11,677 nt of DNA from Clostridiaceae bacterium (GTDB lineage: Bacteria; Bacillota; Clostridia; Monoglobales; Firm-18), in the NCBI GenBank assembly GCA_012511915.1, contig JAAZFB010000248.1, forward strand, positions 1 to 11,677, read 5' to 3'. Both the position numbers and the translations under genes were made by a program. Numbering within the stretch: position 1 is the stretch's first letter; every line of letters starts with the position of its first letter. Under the pieces are notes generated by a model. It made no database searches and was not told the origin of the DNA. It worked only from the letters and a program-made list of their open reading frames with translations. Positions 1 to 6,358 of the stretch are shown here, piece by piece.

Positions 1-1
1 G

Positions 2-217
2 GATATAAACGCATATTATATACCCGCAACGCAGACTGCAAACGATGAGGGCATTCCAAGGCTTGCGAATATGATAATGCTTGGAAAACTTATTGAAATA
101 ACAAAGATTGCAACAATTGAACAAGTTAGAGCTGCGTTGGAGAAAAGTGTTCCACCGTCTAAAAGCTCTTTAATTGATACAAATATTAAGGCAATAGAAA
201 TAGGTTACCGGATCTGA
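2..217 (+). CDS. 2-oxoacid:acceptor oxidoreductase gamma-type subunit, C-terminal fragment
   Basis: Only the last 71 codons are present; the 5' end lies outside the window. The visible protein reads IPATQTANDEGIPRLANM, then IMLGKLIEITKIATIEQV, and ends in a helix with NIKAIEIGYRI. This matches the end of the gamma/KorC-type subunit of 2-oxoacid:ferredoxin oxidoreductases, where the family shows a 'PAT.iA.elG...aNmv.LGal' block followed by a C-terminal helix with 'N..Al..G'. These cytoplasmic enzymes oxidatively decarboxylate 2-oxoacids to acyl-CoA and reduce ferredoxin, and are typical of anaerobes. The specific substrate (2-oxoglutarate, pyruvate, branched-chain or aryl-pyruvate) cannot be told from this piece, so no symbol is given. 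The TGA stop lies inside the end of convergent proA. No terminator was seen between the two genes. Confidence 0.75.
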   Translation, partial: DINAYYIPATQTANDEGIPRLANMIMLGKLIEITKIATIEQVRAALEKSVPPSKSSLIDTNIKAIEIGYRI

Positions 218-1452
218 CCGTTACCGTAAATTATATATTTTATTGTGGTAAGCTCTTTTAGACCCATGGGTCCGCGCGCATGAAGCTTTTGTGTGCTGAT
301 ACCGATTTCAGCACCGAACCCAAACTCAAAACCGTCGGTAAAACGTGTCGATGCGTTGACATATACTGCTGCTGCATCAACCTCAGCTAAGAACTTTTGC
401 GACATATTATAATTTGTCGTAATTATTGCTTCACTGTGCTTTGTCCCGTATTTGGCAATATGGGCAATAGCGTGGTCAATATTATCTACAACCTTAACGG
501 CCAGTATATAATCGTTGTATTCTGTTGCCCTATCATCATCAGTAGCAGACTTTGCACTTGGAAATATTTCGAGTGTTTCGGGGCAACCTCTGATTTCTAC
601 ACCTTTGCTGATAAGCTCCGTCAACACATCCGGCAAAAATTCCTTTGCAACAGCCCTGTCCACTAACAGTGTTTCGGCAGCATTGCATACAGATGGACGG
701 CTTACCTTTGCGTTTACCGTAATGTTTTTTGCCATTTGTAAATCTGCACTCTGCTCTGTGTAAACATGGCAATTACCTGTGCCCGTCTCAATAACGGGTA
801 TTGTTGCATTTTCAATAACCGCTTTTATTAACCCCGCCCCGCCGCGTGGAATAAGCACATCAATATAATCATTCAGTTTCATAAACTTCGACACAGTCTC
901 GCGGCTTGTATCATCTATTAATCCTATTGTTCCTACAGGCAGGCCTGCATTCTCACCTGCTTGACACATGACATTAACAATGGCGATATTTGAGTTTATT
1001 GCTTCACTGCCGCCCCGTAAAATAACTGCATTGCCGGCTTTAATACAGAGTGCGGCGGCATCAGCTGTAACATTGGGGCGTGATTCGTATATTATCCCTA
1101 TTACACCGAGCGGAACTCTTGTTTTACCTATTAACAAACCATTTGGACGTTTGACCATCTCTGCCACTTCACCCACAGGGTCAGGCAGTGCGGCTATATG
1201 TCGAATGCCCTCAGCCATTTGTTCTATCCTTTGTGTATTAAGCAACAGTCTGTCTAACATTGCAGTTGGAATGTTATTTTCAACGGCTCTATCCAAATCC
1301 TTTTTATTTTCATCAACAATATAAGCCGCATTTCCCACAAGATTATCGGCGATGGCACACAGAGCCTTGTTTTTTATGTCTGACTGCAGCAGAGATAATT
1401 TAGCAGCCGCTTCTTTGGCGCGTTTCCCTTTTTCAATTAGATAATTGTTCAA
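205..1452 (-). CDS. proA: Gamma-glutamyl phosphate reductase (glutamate-5-semialdehyde dehydrogenase)
   Basis: ProA reduces L-glutamyl-5-phosphate with NADPH to glutamate-5-semialdehyde, which cyclises to pyrroline-5-carboxylate; this is the second step of proline synthesis in the cytoplasm. The 415-residue protein has the usual family length and an aldehyde-dehydrogenase-like fold. Visible marks are VPLGVIGIIYESRPNVT (about 113-129), the LRGGSEA loop (145-151), the catalytic-cysteine block SRPSVCNAAETLL with Cys256, and the C-terminal FGFGAEIGISTQKLHARGPMGL stretch, split here as FGFGAEIGIS and TQKLHARGPMGL. The start is TTG at 1450-1452, directly after the proB TAA, with a GGGAG motif about 10 nt upstream; no nearby ATG fits the family N-terminus. 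It is co-transcribed with proB. Its 3' end overlaps the convergent upstream gene by 13 bp. Confidence 0.97.
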   Translation of the reverse strand: MNNYLIEKGKRAKEAAAKLSLLQSDIKNKALCAIADNLVGNAAYIVDENKKDLDRAVENNIPTAMLDRLLLNTQRIEQMAEGIRHIAALPDPVGEVAEMVKRPNGLLIGKTRVPLGVIGIIYESRPNVTADAAALCIKAGNAVILRGGSEAINSNIAIVNVMCQAGENAGLPVGTIGLIDDTSRETVSKFMKLNDYIDVLIPRGGAGLIKAVIENATIPVIETGTGNCHVYTEQSADLQMAKNITVNAKVSRPSVCNAAETLLVDRAVAKEFLPDVLTELISKGVEIRGCPETLEIFPSAKSATDDDRATEYNDYILAVKVVDNIDHAIAHIAKYGTKHSEAIITTNYNMSQKFLAEVDAAAVYVNASTRFTDGFEFGFGAEIGISTQKLHARGPMGLKELTTIKYIIYGNGQIR

Positions 1453-2244
1453 TTAATCGACACTCCCACTGTTTGCGGAGAAAAATGTACCCCGCGGTTT
1501 TCCTTGAATTATATCGTACAAAACGTCCGGGTTTTCACCGCTTGAAATTACGGTATCAATACCGGCTTCGGTAGCTAATTGCGCAGCTTGGATCTTTGTG
1601 CTCATACCGCCGGTGCCTTGCTCTGATTTTGTGCCTTCTGCAAGTGAGCGGATTTTGTCTGTTATTCCTTCAACTTTACTGATTAGTTTTGCATTTGCAT
1701 TCCTTTTTGGGTCACTATCGTATAACCCCTCGGTATCGGTCAGAATTACAAGCAAATCCGCGCCAACTAATTTTGCTACATGTGCTGAAAGCACGTCGTT
1801 ATCCCCAAATTCAATTTCATATGTAGATATGGTATCGTTTTCATTGATTATGGGAACAGCGCCCAACGAAAATAAAGTGTTTATTGTGGCAAGAGCGTTT
1901 TTTTGACGTTCAGCGCCGTCGAGCACATCTTTTGTCAGTAGAAGTTGCGCAACGGTAACACCATATTGACTGAAAAGATTGCTGTAAATGTCCATAAGCT
2001 CCACTTGACCTACTGATGCGACTGCTTGCTTTTCTTTGGTTGTTTCGGGGCGTTTTGTCAGCCCGAGTTTGCCCATGCCCACGCTGATGGCAGCGCTAGA
2101 AACAAAGATTACCCTAACACCGCTGTTTTTTATATCACAAAGCGTACGTGCGAGTCGTTCTATTCTTTTAAAATTCATAAACCCTGTTTTATGTGTCAAC
2201 GATGAAGTCCCTACCTTGACTACTAATGTTTTTATGTTTGTCAT
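1453..2244 (-). CDS. proB: Glutamate 5-kinase, short form without PUA domain
   Basis: ProB phosphorylates L-glutamate with ATP, the committed and usually proline-inhibited step of proline synthesis. The amino-acid-kinase fold is complete: VVKVGTSSLT (8-17), a VSSAAISVG loop (48-56), INENDTIS (133-140), FGDNDVLSAHVA (146-157), VILTDTEGLYDSDP (166-179) and GTGGMSTKIQAA (210-221). It ends at 263 residues, so the C-terminal RNA-binding-like PUA domain of the roughly 367-residue E. coli form is absent; short forms are known in Firmicutes. The chosen ATG at 2242-2244 has an AAAGG SD about 10 nt upstream. The frame is open further 5' (ATG at 2260-2262, TTG at 2275-2277), but those starts lack the SD and add residues absent from the family. 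The third residue of the SSG loop is Ala instead of the usual Gly. Confidence 0.96.
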   Translation of the reverse strand: MTNIKTLVVKVGTSSLTHKTGFMNFKRIERLARTLCDIKNSGVRVIFVSSAAISVGMGKLGLTKRPETTKEKQAVASVGQVELMDIYSNLFSQYGVTVAQLLLTKDVLDGAERQKNALATINTLFSLGAVPIINENDTISTYEIEFGDNDVLSAHVAKLVGADLLVILTDTEGLYDSDPKRNANAKLISKVEGITDKIRSLAEGTKSEQGTGGMSTKIQAAQLATEAGIDTVISSGENPDVLYDIIQGKPRGTFFSANSGSVD

Positions 2245-2311
2245 GTAAAACGAACCTTTCATTTTTACTTGTGGCAATGCCGCCTATAAATAGTATTATA
2301 CTGCATATTAT

Positions 2312-2339
2312 ATTTTATCAGCAAAAACAAAAGTGTCAA
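2312..2339 (-). promoter_or_regulatory. Sigma-A-type promoter of proBA
   Basis: On the minus strand a perfect -35 hexamer TTGACA (2334-2339) is followed by a 16-bp spacer and a -10 hexamer TAAAAT (2312-2317). Transcription would start near 2305 and give a leader of about 60 nt before proB. The -35 box lies only 14 bp beyond the accA stop, so proBA has its own promoter in the 108-bp gap behind the fatty acid operon. A small perfect inverted repeat AGTAT-T-ATACT (2292-2302) lies at the presumed transcript start and could be an operator, but nothing else supports this. Confidence 0.75.
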
Positions 2340-2352
2340 GTGTTTTTATTTT

Positions 2353-3150
2353 TCACTCATCAAAAATTCCGAAATTTCGGAATCTATTATACTTTTGATT
2401 ATATATCTCTTGAGGCGATAGCTGCAATAAAGACTTTATATCCAGTATGAGTTCGGTTTTCAAAGCATCAAAAGAAAGCTCCGGATCTAAATGAGCGCCA
2501 AGGCTATGCTCAGGAATGATTTTATCAATAATACCAAATTTGTGCAAATCCTGCGCAGTCATTTTCATTAGTTCTGCCGCTTGTTTTTCTTTTTTGGCAT
2601 CCTTCCATAAAATAGACGAAAAACCATTTGCCGTTATAACCGAATACACTGCATTTTCAAGCATATAGACTTTATTTGAAACGGCAAGTGCAAGTGCACC
2701 GCCGCTGCCGCCCTCACCTGTTATTATACTGATGGTCGGGGTTTTAAAAGACATCATCTCATAAAGGTTCTTTGCAATTGCCTCTGCTTGGCCTCTTTTT
2801 TCGGCGTCTACGCCCGGGTATGCTCCAGGAGTATCAATCAAGCATATTATCGGTCGCTTAAATTTTTCTGCTTGTTTCATAAGTCGCAATGCCTTACGGT
2901 ATCCTTCCGGATTTGGCATGCCGAAATTATGTTGTATATTTTCATTAGTGGTGTTGCCTTTAACAGTACCTATGACTGTAACCGGGATATTTTCAATAGT
3001 AGCTAAACCGCCTGCAACGGCGTTATCATCTCCGTATAATCTGTCTCCGTGCAGCTCGATAAACTCGCCAAAAATTGCATTTACAAAAGCATAAAAATTC
3101 GGGCGGGAAGTATTTTTTGCAATCATCATTTTTTCATATGCACTTTTCAC
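2353..3150 (-). CDS. accA: Acetyl-CoA carboxylase, carboxyltransferase subunit alpha
   Basis: With AccD it transfers the carboxyl group from carboxybiotin on AccB to acetyl-CoA, forming malonyl-CoA. The 265-residue protein shows [13 protein letters not shown] (30-42), [17 protein letters not shown] (75-91), [20 protein letters not shown] (105-124), [15 protein letters not shown] (143-157) and SSILWKDA (178-185). It lacks the N-terminal helical extension of the roughly 319-residue E. coli protein, as in streptococcal AccA of about 255 residues. The start is GTG at 3148-3150, overlapping the accD TGA by four bases, with a G-rich SD (GGGGGG) 6 nt upstream; Met8 would be a poorer alternative. The usual SPEG(C/F)AS block before SILW reads ITANGFSS here, so the conserved Pro-Glu is changed. 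The last codons form a palindrome, annotated separately. It is the last gene of the operon. Confidence 0.95.
   Translation of the reverse strand: MKSAYEKMMIAKNTSRPNFYAFVNAIFGEFIELHGDRLYGDDNAVAGGLATIENIPVTVIGTVKGNTTNENIQHNFGMPNPEGYRKALRLMKQAEKFKRPIICLIDTPGAYPGVDAEKRGQAEAIAKNLYEMMSFKTPTISIITGEGGSGGALALAVSNKVYMLENAVYSVITANGFSSILWKDAKKEKQAAELMKMTAQDLHKFGIIDKIIPEHSLGAHLDPELSFDALKTELILDIKSLLQLSPQEIYNQKYNRFRNFGIFDE
2362..2383 (-). terminator. Candidate intrinsic terminator inside the 3' end of accA
   Basis: A perfect 18-bp palindrome, ATTCCGAAATTTCGGAAT (2366-2383), is followed on the transcribed minus strand by four more T residues (2362-2365). It can fold into a 7-bp stem with an AATT loop; flanking A-U and G-U pairs may extend it. 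The stem encodes the RNFGIF part of the AccA tail, and the stop codon comes just after the T tract. It sits where an operon terminator is expected, between the last fatty acid gene and the separate proBA promoter. The stem is AT-rich and the U tract short, so termination may be partial. An operator role for the palindrome is also possible. Confidence 0.45.
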
Positions 3151-3923
3151 ATGATACCCCCCGAATGAAGTTTCAATATTTTTGCCAAAGTGTTTTTCAA
3201 ATGTGCCCTTTTACAGATAATATCAATAAAACCGTTTTTTAGCAGAAATTCTGCACTTTGAAAGTCCTCAGGTAGTTGTTGGCTTATAGTTGATTGGATA
3301 ACGCGTCTGCCGGCAAAACCGATAAGCGCATTCGGTTCTGCAATTATCACGTCACCAAGCATTGCAAAGCTTGCAGTAACACCGCCGGTTGTAGGGTCTG
3401 TCAGCACACTTACATAGAGTAACCCATGTTCGGAGTGATGTTGCACCGCAGCGCTTACTTTTGCCATTTGCATAAGAGAAAAAATCCCTTCGTGCATACG
3501 CGCACCGCCCGAAGCGCAAAATACAATAATGCTAAATTTGTTTTCAGTAGCGTATTCAAAAAGCCTTGTAAGGCGTTCTCCTACAACACTGCCCATCGAA
3601 CCCATGAGAAATTCGCTGTTCATAACGCCTATACATGTAACAATACCGTCAATGGTACATATTCCTGTAGTTATTGCTTCGGAATCGCCCGTCTTTTGTT
3701 GTAGTGTATCAATTTTTTCTTCGTATCCCTCAAACTCTAATGGGTTTTTTGTTTTAATATTATCAAACATAAGCTGAAAGCTGTTTTCATCGCAAATAAG
3801 CGAAAGACGCTCATCTGCGTTTAGTCGTGCAGTGCCTTCATCTTTTGCTATTTTCTCTTGTGTCGGTGAGGTTACAACCGGTATAGTTGCATACCTCGTC
3901 TTATTAAACATGGTTTTTAGCAT
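3147..3923 (-). CDS. accD: Acetyl-CoA carboxylase, carboxyltransferase subunit beta, lacking the zinc ribbon
   Basis: AccD pairs with AccA to form the carboxyltransferase that makes malonyl-CoA. The crotonase-fold core is intact: [16 protein letters not shown] lead-in (about 52-70), [20 protein letters not shown] (105-124), [20 protein letters not shown] (136-155), [20 protein letters not shown] (174-193) and [11 protein letters not shown] (199-209). At 258 residues it is about 30 shorter than typical family members. The gap falls between [14 protein letters not shown] and [17 protein letters not shown], where others carry a four-cysteine zinc ribbon with two CxxC pairs. The cysteines here are 44, 89, 97, 136 and 237, with no CxxC. 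The ATG at 3921-3923 gives the expected MLK..F.K start; a GGGG motif lies about 9 nt upstream. accC ends 21 nt upstream, and accA overlaps the stop. Confidence 0.95.
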   Translation of the reverse strand: MLKTMFNKTRYATIPVVTSPTQEKIAKDEGTARLNADERLSLICDENSFQLMFDNIKTKNPLEFEGYEEKIDTLQQKTGDSEAITTGICTIDGIVTCIGVMNSEFLMGSMGSVVGERLTRLFEYATENKFSIIVFCASGGARMHEGIFSLMQMAKVSAAVQHHSEHGLLYVSVLTDPTTGGVTASFAMLGDVIIAEPNALIGFAGRRVIQSTISQQLPEDFQSAEFLLKNGFIDIICKRAHLKNTLAKILKLHSGGIM

Positions 3924-3944
3924 ATTTTATAGCCCCATAGCCTT

Positions 3945-5288
3945 TCAACAGATATCATTGCAATAATCCGTTCCGTAATTGCCGTTAATAAAATTTGCAT
4001 CGTTTAATACTTGTATATGAAAATCAATATTAGTGGTTATTCCATAAAAAAGGTATTCGGAAATTGTGCGTTTCATTCGCATTATGCAATTTTCTCTTGT
4101 GTCTGCGGTTACAATAAGCTTGGCAATCATATTATCATAAAAAGGTGGAATTGTATAGCCCTGATATACTCCGCTGTCAACCCTAATACCGATACCGCCC
4201 GGTTGATGCATCTGTTCAATCGTTCCGCCGCAAGGCGCAAAATTATTGGCCGGATCTTCAGCGTATATTCTGCATTCCATTGCCCAGCCGTTAATTTTTA
4301 TATCCTTTTGTTTAATACTAAGTTTTTGACCGCACGCAATATTAATTTGCTCTTTTATAAGGTCAATACCGATTATTTCTTCGGTAACAGGGTGTTCTAC
4401 TTGTATCCTTGTATTCATTTCGCAAAAATAAAAGTTTCTGTCGGCATCAACCAAAAATTCTACTGTACCTGCATTTTTGTAATCGCAAAGCTTTGCAATT
4501 TTTATTGCACACTCTCCCATTTTATTTCTTACAGAATCATTGATAAAGGAGGAGGGAGCTTCTTCTAACAGCTTTTGATGCCTGCGCTGTATTGTACAAT
4601 CCCTGTCAAAAAGATGAACAACATTACCAAAGTTATCCGCCAACACTTGTATTTCTACATGGCGTGGGTTAGCTATACACTTTTCGATATAAAGCCTGTC
4701 ATCGCCAAAGCAAGCTAATGCTTCCGCCTTAGCGGCATTATACATTTGCTTTAGCTCGCTCTCGTCTTTAACAAGTCTTATACCGCGTCCCCCGCCTCCG
4801 GCTGCCGCTTTAACCAATAAGGGATAGCCGGTTTTTTTTGCAACTGCTAATGCTTCGTTATAGTCTTTTGCCTCGCCAACAGAGCCGGGTGTGATAGGCA
4901 CATTCGCTTTATGCGCAATTTGTCGGGCTTGTATTTTATCACCCATTTTTTTCATCGTGTCGGCATCCGGGCCTATAAAAGCTATGTTATACTTGTTGCA
5001 CATTTGGGCGAATTCGGGATTTTCCGCCAAAAAGCCAAACCCGGGATGGATTGCACCCGCTCCGGTTGCAATAGCGGCAGAAATTATCCTTTCGATACTA
5101 AGATAACTGTCTTTTGAATGTGCACCGCCTATGCAAATTGATTCATCGGCAATTTGCACGTGCAAAGAGTCCCTATCTGCTTCCGAATAAACAGCTACAC
5201 TTATTATGCCCATATCGCGGCATGTTCTAATAATTCTAACTGCAATTTCACCGCGGTTGGCAATTAATATTTTATCAAACATTAACAT
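3945..5288 (-). CDS. accC: Acetyl-CoA carboxylase, biotin carboxylase subunit
   Basis: AccC uses ATP and bicarbonate to carboxylate the biotin on AccB, the first half-reaction of acetyl-CoA carboxylase. The 447-residue protein has full family length and domain order: N-terminal KILIANRGEIAVRIIRTC (6-23), HPGFGFLAEN (81-90), the ATP-grasp glycine loop AAAGGGGRGIR (161-171), NPRHVEIQVLAD (207-218), FCEMNTRIQVEHPVTE (288-303) with the catalytic Glu/Arg residues, and the C-terminal IYAEDP block (341-346). The usual HPGYGFL tyrosine is phenylalanine here. The ATG at 5286-5288 has GGAGAAGG ending 5 nt upstream; Met3 is a possible alternative, giving the common MFDKILIANRGEIA start. A 104-bp gap separates it from fabZ, large for this operon. 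accD follows after 21 nt. Confidence 0.97.
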   Translation of the reverse strand: MLMFDKILIANRGEIAVRIIRTCRDMGIISVAVYSEADRDSLHVQIADESICIGGAHSKDSYLSIERIISAAIATGAGAIHPGFGFLAENPEFAQMCNKYNIAFIGPDADTMKKMGDKIQARQIAHKANVPITPGSVGEAKDYNEALAVAKKTGYPLLVKAAAGGGGRGIRLVKDESELKQMYNAAKAEALACFGDDRLYIEKCIANPRHVEIQVLADNFGNVVHLFDRDCTIQRRHQKLLEEAPSSFINDSVRNKMGECAIKIAKLCDYKNAGTVEFLVDADRNFYFCEMNTRIQVEHPVTEEIIGIDLIKEQINIACGQKLSIKQKDIKINGWAMECRIYAEDPANNFAPCGGTIEQMHQPGGIGIRVDSGVYQGYTIPPFYDNMIAKLIVTADTRENCIMRMKRTISEYLFYGITTNIDFHIQVLNDANFINGNYGTDYCNDIC

Positions 5289-5392
5289 AATAACCTTCTC
5301 CGTTCCTGATTGGGGATAACACCAAATCGTATACTTGATGTGTTCGCTGTAGTATTACGCCGCCGTGATTGATCTTCCGGACAGGTCTAACA
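5289..5392 (-). other. 104-bp spacer between fabZ and accC
   Basis: This is the largest gap inside the operon. I found no convincing promoter or terminator. A weak imperfect hairpin (GATTTGG / CCCAATC on the minus strand, one mismatch) lies just before the accC SD. One minus-strand frame is open for roughly 40 codons and ends at a TGA overlapping the accC start, but it has no start codon with an SD and no recognisable product, so it is not called a gene. Confidence 0.4.
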
Positions 5393-5818
5393 TTACTGAC
5401 CTATTGCAAAGGTTAGTGTTGCGCTTGCAGCCTTTTTGCCGTTAACATAAGCAATACCCTCTCCAACCCCGATAACGCCTTTTCGTTTAGTGATTTTCAC
5501 TTCAAGAACTAATGTGTCGCCAGGCAAGACCTTTTCTTTAAAACGCGCATTATCTATTTTAGCGAAATAACCCGTTTTACCTTTATATTCATCCAACATA
5601 AGAATGCTTACTGCACCGGTTTGCGCCATTGCCTCAATAATCATAACGCCCGGCATTATCGGGTTATTCGGGAAGTGCCCTTGAAAGAAAAACTCGTTGC
5701 CTTGTAATGACAGAGAGCCTTTTGCATATTGTCCGGGAACTATGTCGGATATTTCATCTATTAAAAGCATTGGTTTTCTGTGTGGAATAATTGCTTCAAT
5801 TTGCTGAGTGTTTAGCAT
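5393..5818 (-). CDS. fabZ: 3-hydroxyacyl-ACP dehydratase
   Basis: FabZ dehydrates (3R)-hydroxyacyl-ACP to trans-2-enoyl-ACP in each elongation cycle. The 141-residue hot-dog-fold protein has the family length, the N-terminal IPHRKPMLLIDEI (11-23) and the catalytic block QGHFPNNPIMPGVMIIEAMA with His48 and Glu62, followed by YFAKIDNARFKEKVLPGD. The ATG at 5816-5818 is the only Met fitting the family start; its SD is weak and distant (AAAGGG about 13 nt upstream). It lies 29 nt downstream of accB. No second dehydratase/isomerase gene (fabM, fabN or fabA type) is visible in the window, so how unsaturated chains arise cannot be told here. Confidence 0.96.
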   Translation of the reverse strand: MLNTQQIEAIIPHRKPMLLIDEISDIVPGQYAKGSLSLQGNEFFFQGHFPNNPIMPGVMIIEAMAQTGAVSILMLDEYKGKTGYFAKIDNARFKEKVLPGDTLVLEVKITKRKGVIGVGEGIAYVNGKKAASATLTFAIGQ

Positions 5819-5847
5819 TCTTTTTATTCATCCCTTTATATATTCGT

Positions 5848-6255
5848 TCATTCGATAATAAAAATCGGCTGATTATATTCAACGATATCACCGTTGTTAA
5901 TCAGTATTTCTTTAATAACACCGCTTTTATCCGCTACTATTTCATTCATAAGCTTCATTGCTTCGATAATACAAATGGTATCGCCCTTGCTTATGGTATC
6001 CCCAACATTGACAAATGGTTTTTCATCCGGTGAAGGGGCAGCGTAAAAAGTGCCTACCATAGGTGAGCAAATAGCTTTTTGATTTACAGGCGGGGTAGGC
6101 AATTCAATTTTTGTAATTGCTTTGCTTTCACGACAGCCCTGTTTTGAAAGTTGGATTTTTGCCTGTTCAAATTCAATAGTTACATTTTCAATTTCGCTCA
6201 CAGCAAGCTTATCAATAAGTTCAAAAGTAAGCTGTTTGAGTTCGTTATAATTCAT
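5848..6255 (-). CDS. accB: Biotin carboxyl carrier protein of acetyl-CoA carboxylase
   Basis: AccB carries the biotin that shuttles CO2 between AccC and the AccA-AccD carboxyltransferase. The 135-residue protein has an N-terminal helical region ([19 protein letters not shown]), a Pro-containing linker (about 51-60), and a biotinyl domain: [20 protein letters not shown] (62-81) and the biotinylation motif EAMKLMNEI with Lys101. The frame is open for 28 more codons upstream, but the ATG at 6253-6255 is preferred. It begins the typical family N-terminus and has a GAAAGGA SD about 11 nt upstream, whereas the longer form would run through the hairpin element behind fabF. The 92-nt gap to fabF holds that element. 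A biotin protein ligase must be encoded elsewhere. Confidence 0.95.
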   Translation of the reverse strand: MNYNELKQLTFELIDKLAVSEIENVTIEFEQAKIQLSKQGCRESKAITKIELPTPPVNQKAICSPMVGTFYAAPSPDEKPFVNVGDTISKGDTICIIEAMKLMNEIVADKSGVIKEILINNGDIVEYNQPIFIIE

Positions 6256-6301
6256 AAGGGTTTCAATCCTTTCAGACCTTTTTAAGGGGGAATTTATGTT
6301 T

Positions 6302-6342
6302 GGGGTTGTTGATTGAATGACAGGATTAATATTCAACACCCC
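6302..6342 (-). promoter_or_regulatory. Hairpin element in the fabF-accB spacer
   Basis: On the transcribed strand GGGGTGTTGA (6333-6342) can pair with TCAACAACCCC (6302-6312), giving about 10 bp with one bulged A and a 20-nt loop. Inside it TTGAAT (6332-6337 region) could instead pair with ATTCAA, giving a competing 6-bp stem. A further C-run (6286-6290) downstream is a rival partner for the six-G run. There is no U tract, so this is not an ordinary terminator. It may affect mRNA processing, stability or attenuation between fabF and accB. Function is inferred from structure only. Confidence 0.4.
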
Positions 6343-6358
6343 CCTGTTTATTCAACAC
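6330..6358 (-). repeat. Tandem 10-bp direct repeat GTGTTGAATA at the end of fabF
   Basis: GTGTTGAATA on the minus strand occurs at 6349-6358, where it includes the fabF stop codon, and again at 6330-6339, a 19-bp period. The second copy again gives GTT GAA and reaches a TAA three codons on, as if the gene end had been partly duplicated. The second copy forms one arm of the adjoining hairpin. Confidence 0.7.

Noticed and set aside
968..1324. 118-codon open frame on the plus strand
   Set aside because: Antisense shadow of proA, with no ribosome-binding site or homology.
4011..4568. 185-codon open frame on the plus strand
   Set aside because: It lies antisense within accC, has no SD or family resemblance, and mirrors the accC codon pattern.
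5796..5831. Short 11-codon frame (ATG at 5829-5831) overlapping the fabZ start
   Set aside because: The AAAGGG is directly against its ATG with no spacer, and the peptide has no features; a coupling role cannot be supported.
6256..6339. N-terminal extension of accB by 28 residues
   Set aside because: The ATG at 6253-6255 has an SD and a family-like start; the extension crosses the hairpin region.
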